Positions 6,104-10,182 of a stretch of 10,182 nucleotides of DNA are shown here, in pieces. The position numbers and the translations under genes were made by a program. Numbering within the stretch: position 1 is the first letter of the stretch; each line of letters starts with the position of its first letter. The DNA comes from Mariprofundus sp. (GTDB lineage Bacteria; Pseudomonadota; Zetaproteobacteria; Mariprofundales; Mariprofundaceae): positions 1-10,182 of the forward strand of contig JAUZQH010000148.1 in assembly GCA_030951065.1 (NCBI GenBank), in the 5' to 3' direction. The notes beneath the pieces were generated by a model. That model was not told the DNA's origin. It saw only the letters and a program-made list of their open reading frames with translations, and made no database searches.

Positions 6104-7107
6104 AACGCAGGAATGATGCAGTACCGGGTTGTCTGCCGGGTCACAGGAAGGAACGCGGTGCGGCACTGATTATTGTGCTGGGGCTGGTGGCACTGATCAG
6201 TACATGGGCGGTCAGCGCTGCGTATGAAGATATGCTGTCTTTGCGACGGGCTGAAAACAGTCAGAATGCTGTATGGGCCGAACAGGCCAGCCAGTCTGCC
6301 CTGGTATTATCGGCCAGGATTCTCAGAGATGACGGCAAGAAGACCCAAACAGATGATCTGGATGAAAGCTGGGCTCAGGACACGCCGCCCTTCAGTATCG
6401 ATGATGGCAGTGTATTCGGGCATATCATTGATACGAACCGGTTTATCAATCTCAATGCACTGGTCGATAAAAATGGCAAGGTGGTGGCCGAAGTCGAGAA
6501 ACAGGTCAAGACGCTGTTCACCATGCTGGATCTGGATACGGGGCTGGTCGATGCGTTGATAGACTGGATGGATGCTGATGACCAGCCGCATGGTACAGGT
6601 GGTGCCGAGGATTCTGCTTATTATAACAGAGATTATCATGTCAAAAATGCGCCACTGGACCGCTGGCAGGAATTGCGCCTGATTCGTGGCTTTGATGACA
6701 ACATCGTCAACCGGCTAGCCGCAGTCGCAGTGGTGCGCGAAGTGCCGGCCAGTGGCTTTTCTGCTATTAATATCAATACAGCTGGAATGAAAGTATTGAT
6801 GGCGATCATGCCGAAAATGACTGTAGCGGATGCAGAGATATTTATCGCCGGGCGACCGTATACCAGCATTGCGCAGGCATTGCAGGGCAAGTCATGGGCC
6901 GCGGGTGTGAAGCAGGCCTACTTGAGCATGACCAGTGATATCTTTATGGTGCGAACAGAGGCGCGCTTCGGGCGCGTGATATTGAGGGAGAAATTTATGT
7001 TGCGGCGACAGTCGTCTGGCGGAGGGCAATCTGGAAAAATAATTCTTTTATCCAGTGAACGTGTCGAGCGTGCTATGACGTTGACTAAGGCAGGGAAAGT
7101 ACAATGA
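6100..7107 (+). CDS. gspK: GspK, tip minor pseudopilin
   Basis: GspK is the large pseudopilin at the very tip, where its globular domain prevents further subunit addition above it. From GTG 6100 it has 335 aa, near the family norm. The 20-residue leader ends HRKERG, followed by AALIIVLGLVALIS. As in other GspK proteins, Glu+5 is replaced by a hydrophobic residue (Ile25). The globular domain includes FINLNAL, LIDWMDADD, YYNRDYHVKNAPLD and a helix-hairpin-helix-like FSAININTA segment, all typical of GspK. GTG 6100 is chosen because it forms a GTGA overlap with the gspJ stop; ATG 6067 in the same frame would add 11 residues and overlap gspJ by 37 nt. The stop overlaps gspL as ATGA. Confidence 0.95.
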   Translation: MKRRNDAVPGCLPGHRKERGAALIIVLGLVALISTWAVSAAYEDMLSLRRAENSQNAVWAEQASQSALVLSARILRDDGKKTQTDDLDESWAQDTPPFSIDDGSVFGHIIDTNRFINLNALVDKNGKVVAEVEKQVKTLFTMLDLDTGLVDALIDWMDADDQPHGTGGAEDSAYYNRDYHVKNAPLDRWQELRLIRGFDDNIVNRLAAVAVVREVPASGFSAININTAGMKVLMAIMPKMTVADAEIFIAGRPYTSIAQALQGKSWAAGVKQAYLSMTSDIFMVRTEARFGRVILREKFMLRRQSSGGGQSGKIILLSSERVERAMTLTKAGKVQ

Positions 7108-8435
7108 TGGATGATATGGAGCCCCGCACATTACGTGTCAGTTTTGATGGTACCGACTGGCTGGCGACAGATGTGGATGGAAATACCTTTACCCTGACTG
7201 CCGGGGATGAAGTTGCTCTGCCTGAAATTGCTTTTCCCGAACTCCCCGATACTGCTGTGGTATCGACCGTGTTACTGCCCGTTGAGCATCTGCTGAGCAG
7301 GTCATTTTCGCTGCCACTGGCTCAAACCAGATTTATCGATCAGGAAATTCTGGGCCAGGAACTGGAAGAACATTCCAGCGAGCAGGCGGAAGACTGGTGG
7401 CTTGCCTGGCAGGGTGGATCTGCCGGAGATGGTGTGGCAGGCATGATGTTCGGCTTGCCGGAAACTGTTCGCAAGCAGATAGATGCGTATGAAGGCTGGC
7501 GGCAGGCGAGTTATATTGGTGTGGATATCTGGGTGCGGCTGAATGCATCGCTGGAGGCAAGCCCGAAAGCTAAACAGTTTGAAAATGCTGTTGCCGTACT
7601 GGATGCTGATGTTAGCGGTATATGTTTCGGTGTTTGGTCCGGTGGTGATGGAAGTCAAACAGCAGGCGGATTTTGGCATGGTATGCGTCGTTTGAACTGG
7701 GGCGCTGCATTGTTGGAACATCAATGCACTGAACTGGCTGAAAATATCCTGCGTTCGCTGCAGGCTATGGGCTGGGAAGGCGATGGTGGTATGGCGGTTG
7801 GCCGATTACCGGTGGTATTGCAGAAAGCCTTGAATCTGTCGTCGTGGCAGGGCGAAAGTGCAGAGTTGTCTGAGCTTCCCGGTCGCAATGAAGCTAATCT
7901 GGCTGTTGATGCCGCATCGGGGTTGAATTTTCGACATGGTCGATGGCGGGCCGAATCCCCGTTGGGTAATCTCAAGCCATGGCGGCGTACGCTGGCAATG
8001 GCGGTTGCTCTAACGGTGATTTGGGCGACAGGTATGATGTGGCAGAATCATCGTCTCAATGTGCAACTCAAGGAAGCACAGCAGCGTATTGTAACGGCAT
8101 TTCACACGGGCTTGCCGAATGAGGCCGTGATGATTGATGCCATGGCACAGCTACGTAAAGCAGCCGGTGGAAGATCGACCGGGGCAAGCGGTCATGATGC
8201 TACAATGTGGTTGCGACAGATTGCCGCTGTGCATCGGGTTTATCAGCAAACACCCTGGAAAATCAGGGAGTTATCATTTCGCGATGGTATAATGACAATG
8301 TCAGGGTGGGCTACGGATTTACAGACCATGAACCGGATTCGTGAGGCGTTGCAGAAACAAACGGGGAAAAAGGTCAAACTGCTGGATACCGATCTCAGCG
8401 GCAATCGGGTTAAGTTCAGGATGACATGGTCATGA
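7104..8435 (+). CDS. gspL: GspL, inner-membrane GspE-recruiting protein
   Basis: The 443-aa bitopic protein binds the GspE N-terminus through an actin-like cytoplasmic domain and pairs with GspM in the periplasm. The cytoplasmic part (about 1-290) contains STVLLPVEHLLSRSFSLPL, the usual GspL strand pair, and the NLRHG-like NFRHGRW segment just before the membrane. One membrane helix lies at about 297-313, followed by a short coiled segment and a ferredoxin-like periplasmic domain (about 375-443; IRELSFRDGIMTMSG and the last strand VKFRMTWS). Length is slightly above many GspL proteins (about 400). It starts with an ATGA overlap on gspK, with AGGGAAAG upstream as ribosome-binding site, and overlaps gspM at its end. 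Confidence 0.93.
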   Translation: MMDDMEPRTLRVSFDGTDWLATDVDGNTFTLTAGDEVALPEIAFPELPDTAVVSTVLLPVEHLLSRSFSLPLAQTRFIDQEILGQELEEHSSEQAEDWWLAWQGGSAGDGVAGMMFGLPETVRKQIDAYEGWRQASYIGVDIWVRLNASLEASPKAKQFENAVAVLDADVSGICFGVWSGGDGSQTAGGFWHGMRRLNWGAALLEHQCTELAENILRSLQAMGWEGDGGMAVGRLPVVLQKALNLSSWQGESAELSELPGRNEANLAVDAASGLNFRHGRWRAESPLGNLKPWRRTLAMAVALTVIWATGMMWQNHRLNVQLKEAQQRIVTAFHTGLPNEAVMIDAMAQLRKAAGGRSTGASGHDATMWLRQIAAVHRVYQQTPWKIRELSFRDGIMTMSGWATDLQTMNRIREALQKQTGKKVKLLDTDLSGNRVKFRMTWS

Positions 8436-8977
8436 AAGAGAAGCTGATGTTGCAACTTGAGCCGCTTATTCAACGATTTGAACAGGAATGGCTACCACGC
8501 TACCAGCAGCTGGACAGTCGGGAGCAGCGCCTGGTGCTGGTTGCTGCCGTGCTATTGCCTGTGATGATTATACTGTTCGGCTTGCTGCTGCCTCTCAAGG
8601 AGAGGCACGATGCTTTGCGTGAGAACCTGGTCGCAGTTCAGACTCAGGCGGTAGAGGCAGAGAAAATGGCGCGTTATCTGGTAGAGCATGCGGCAGAGCG
8701 AAAGGGTGGCAGCGTTGCTGAAAATATGATGACTACAGTGGAACGTCTTGCCCGACAGACAGGTGTGAGGCGTTTTATGACCCGGATCACGCCACAGGTA
8801 ACCCCCACTGGAGGGCAGAGGCGGCTGATGATCAGCATGAAAAACGTACCTTATAATGCAACACTCAAATTTATCCATGCACTTGCCGAGCGCAATCTGG
8901 GACTGAATAGTTTGAAACTCCAGGCGGCTGGTTCACCTGGCCATGTCCATGTTAGAGCGGTGCTTAGCGGCGACTGA
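8432..8977 (+). CDS. gspM: GspM, inner-membrane platform protein
   Basis: GspM is a small bitopic partner of GspL that stabilises the assembly platform. From ATG 8432 it has 181 aa. A cytoplasmic N-terminus with YQQLDSREQRLV, the usual GspM lead-in, is followed by one membrane helix (about 33-53), a coiled region (about 54-95, RHDALRENLVAVQTQAVEAE) and a C-terminal ferredoxin-like domain with RRLMISMKNVPYNATLKFIH near 130-149. ATG 8432 overlaps the gspL stop as ATGA, the pattern of this operon; ATG 8426, two codons earlier, is also possible and would give 183 aa. No gspN follows: the next gene lies on the opposite strand. Confidence 0.92.
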   Translation: MKEKLMLQLEPLIQRFEQEWLPRYQQLDSREQRLVLVAAVLLPVMIILFGLLLPLKERHDALRENLVAVQTQAVEAEKMARYLVEHAAERKGGSVAENMMTTVERLARQTGVRRFMTRITPQVTPTGGQRRLMISMKNVPYNATLKFIHALAERNLGLNSLKLQAAGSPGHVHVRAVLSGD

Positions 8978-8988
8978 TTCGTGTCACA

Positions 8989-9006
8989 TGCTCTGGTTGC
9001 CGAGCA
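8989..9006. terminator. Small hairpin in the convergent gspM/gspB gap
   Basis: TGCTC (8989-8993) pairs with GAGCA (9002-9006), and the inner GG (8995-8996) with CC (9000-9001), leaving one bulged T and a TTG loop. The stem is seven base pairs. It lies in the 39-nt gap between two convergent stops, where a bidirectional terminator would be expected, but no T tract follows on either strand. Rho-dependent termination is equally possible. Confidence 0.3.
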
Positions 9007-9016
9007 ATAATCACTG

Positions 9017-9898
9017 TTATCGTTCAAATACGCCCATGTGAAAAACATTGCCCTGATAGCTTAGAATAACGCCATCCGGAGTGATTTCTTCCAGTCTCAG
9101 GCCGTTGCCGATGGGCTGTTTCTCCCTGCGTATATTTCCGTTTACAATAACCATGCGCCTGGCCGGACGGTCATCATAGATATGGCCTTCGATATTGATG
9201 GAGGGGAGCGATTGCTGCACAGATACGGGTAACTCACTCAATGAACGGATGTCCGCATTTGCCGGTGCTGCTTGCGATGTATCGGTATCGATATCCGGAA
9301 AACGACCCGTGCTTCTGCTGACTGGTGATGTGGGCGTGATTGGCTTGAATATAGGAACCACTTTTGCTTCGGAGCGACTGACAGGCGCATGCCCTAGTGA
9401 GCTTTTGGCAGAGATGTCGGGTTGTTCGGGCCTTACTTTATTTTGGATTGGCGGTTTGGCTGTAGTCTTTGTAATGGTATGGCTGCGTTTTTCGATTTCA
9501 CCGGGCAGTGGCTGGAGAACGCTTGCTGCCGGGGCTGTAATTGGTGCGGATGCGACAGCTTGCACGGATGCTGTCTGTCCGGTTGTGGTTTGTTGGGAGA
9601 CGACATGATGAGAGGCATCCTGTTTGGCGATGGACCGTTCAGAGCCGGTCTGTTCAGAGATGACCGGTTTGGCGGTCATCTGTGTGGAAACAGCCGGGGA
9701 GGATTGTTGATTATCAGGTGTTTGTAGCCGGGCAATGAACCATCCGGCTGTCAGTAACACCAGTAATATCACCAGTGACAGGCGTAAGCGGGGCATTGCT
9801 GATACGGGTTGACGGGGGGGTGCCGGTGCCTCAGGCGGAATATTCAAGGCGGCGCGTTGTTGCTCGGATTTTTTCAGTGCATCGAGGATATAGGACAT
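9017..9898 (-). CDS. gspB: GspB, partner of the GspA ATPase in secretin assembly
   Basis: The 293-aa protein begins with the GspB/ExeB hallmark MSYILDALKKSEQQR. A membrane helix lies at about 39-56, followed by a long Gln, Thr, Ser, Ala and Pro-rich periplasmic linker (about 60-215) of the kind that spans towards peptidoglycan. The C-terminal T2SSB domain (about 222-293) has LPVSVQQSLPSINIEGHIYD, RRMVIVNG and LEEITPDGVILSYQG. In Aeromonas, ExeB works with ExeA to insert and assemble the GspD secretin. Its ATG overlaps the gspA stop by one base (TGATG), so the two are coupled. A run of seven C residues (plus-strand G run 9814-9820) lies in codons 27-29, just before the membrane helix. The gene converges on gspM. 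Confidence 0.92.
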   Translation of the reverse strand: MSYILDALKKSEQQRAALNIPPEAPAPPRQPVSAMPRLRLSLVILLVLLTAGWFIARLQTPDNQQSSPAVSTQMTAKPVISEQTGSERSIAKQDASHHVVSQQTTTGQTASVQAVASAPITAPAASVLQPLPGEIEKRSHTITKTTAKPPIQNKVRPEQPDISAKSSLGHAPVSRSEAKVVPIFKPITPTSPVSRSTGRFPDIDTDTSQAAPANADIRSLSELPVSVQQSLPSINIEGHIYDDRPARRMVIVNGNIRREKQPIGNGLRLEEITPDGVILSYQGNVFHMGVFER

Positions 9899-10182
9899 CA
9901 GTTTGTGGCCACAGTCTGGAGTCTGGGGCTGTCCAGTCCGATTCGTTCATTGATACGCATCAGTGTCAGTACGCCTGCGATACCATCCGCTGGTATGTCT
10001 TCCGATTTCTGAAAACTTTTCAGGCGATCTTCCAGTATGGCATCCATCGTATGACTTTGTCCGGGTGGAATCATGCTGCCTTGAATGTGATCCAGTTGAC
10101 GGGCCAGCCATTCGACTGCCTTGCCGGAATCGCCTTTTTGCAGGTCTTTTTTATATCCCGGCGGTTTAATCCAGATCAGGGT
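9898..10182 (-). CDS. gspA: C-terminal end of GspA/ExeA AAA+ ATPase with peptidoglycan-binding domain (5' partial)
   Basis: Reading the minus strand from the window edge gives 94 residues ending at TGA 9900-9898. They begin TLIWIKPPGYKKDLQKGDSG and contain GKAVEWLARQLD, then SFQKSEDIPADGIAGVLTL, a good match to the PG_binding_1 fold (GxxGxxVxxLQ, then FQxxxGLxxDGxxGxxTL). ExeA/GspA proteins end in such a domain after an AAA+ ATPase domain, which here lies outside the window. In Aeromonas the ExeAB complex binds peptidoglycan to allow secretin assembly. The identity is supported by gspB starting at its stop codon. The ATPase motifs cannot be checked from this window. Confidence 0.88.
   Translation of the reverse strand, partial: TLIWIKPPGYKKDLQKGDSGKAVEWLARQLDHIQGSMIPPGQSHTMDAILEDRLKSFQKSEDIPADGIAGVLTLMRINERIGLDSPRLQTVATN

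Noticed and set aside
9195..9608. 137-codon plus-strand open frame opposite gspB
   Set aside because: It is antisense to the low-complexity linker of gspB, which explains its apparent hydrophobic stretches. GspB has recognisable family domains at both ends.
1..10182. CRISPR array, tRNA, rRNA, insertion sequence or prophage genes
   Set aside because: No regularly spaced repeats, transposase motifs or structural RNA signatures were seen. Nearly all of the window is accounted for by gsp genes and the two-gene insert.

Overview
The window is almost entirely a type II secretion system (T2SS, general secretory pathway) locus. On the plus strand lie the last 67 codons of a probable gspD, then gspE, gspF, two non-canonical membrane-protein genes, gspG, gspH, gspI, gspJ, gspK, gspL and gspM. 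On the minus strand, converging on gspM, are a complete gspB and the 3' end of gspA/exeA. The gene set, the GspB and GspA families and the balanced base composition suggest a Gram-negative proteobacterium of the gammaproteobacterial or an allied type. The sequence alone does not fix genus or class.

Layout: 1-204 end of gspD; 201-1742 gspE, the cytoplasmic ATPase; 1739-2941 gspF, the inner-membrane platform; 2938-3558 a membrane protein of unknown function with a signal peptide, a TPR-like segment and a PGAGH motif; 3555-3920 a YidD-like protein; 3921-4109 the only sizeable non-coding gap, with a hairpin repeat, a possible 19-codon ORF and weak promoter candidates; 4110-7107 the five pseudopilin genes G, H, I, J and K; 7104-8977 gspL and gspM; 8978-9016 a short convergent gap; 9017-9898 gspB (minus); 9898-10182 the gspA C-terminus (minus).

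How the genes work together: GspE docks on GspL and powers GspF and GspM to assemble a periplasmic pseudopilus, with GspG as the major subunit and GspH, I, J and K at the tip. The pseudopilus pushes folded exoproteins through the GspD secretin. In systems such as Aeromonas ExeAB, GspA and GspB form an inner-membrane complex that binds peptidoglycan and helps the secretin assemble. gspC is not in the window (it may lie upstream of gspD) and no gspN, gspO or gspS is seen.

The most unusual feature is the two-gene insert between gspF and gspG. It sits in the operon with 4-nt ATGA overlaps at the gspF/insert junction and between its own two genes. Its second gene carries the YidD signature, a family tied to membrane-protein insertion, and lies directly upstream of the pseudopilin genes. 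Eight junctions in the locus use ATGA or GTGA stop/start overlaps, which points to tight translational coupling.
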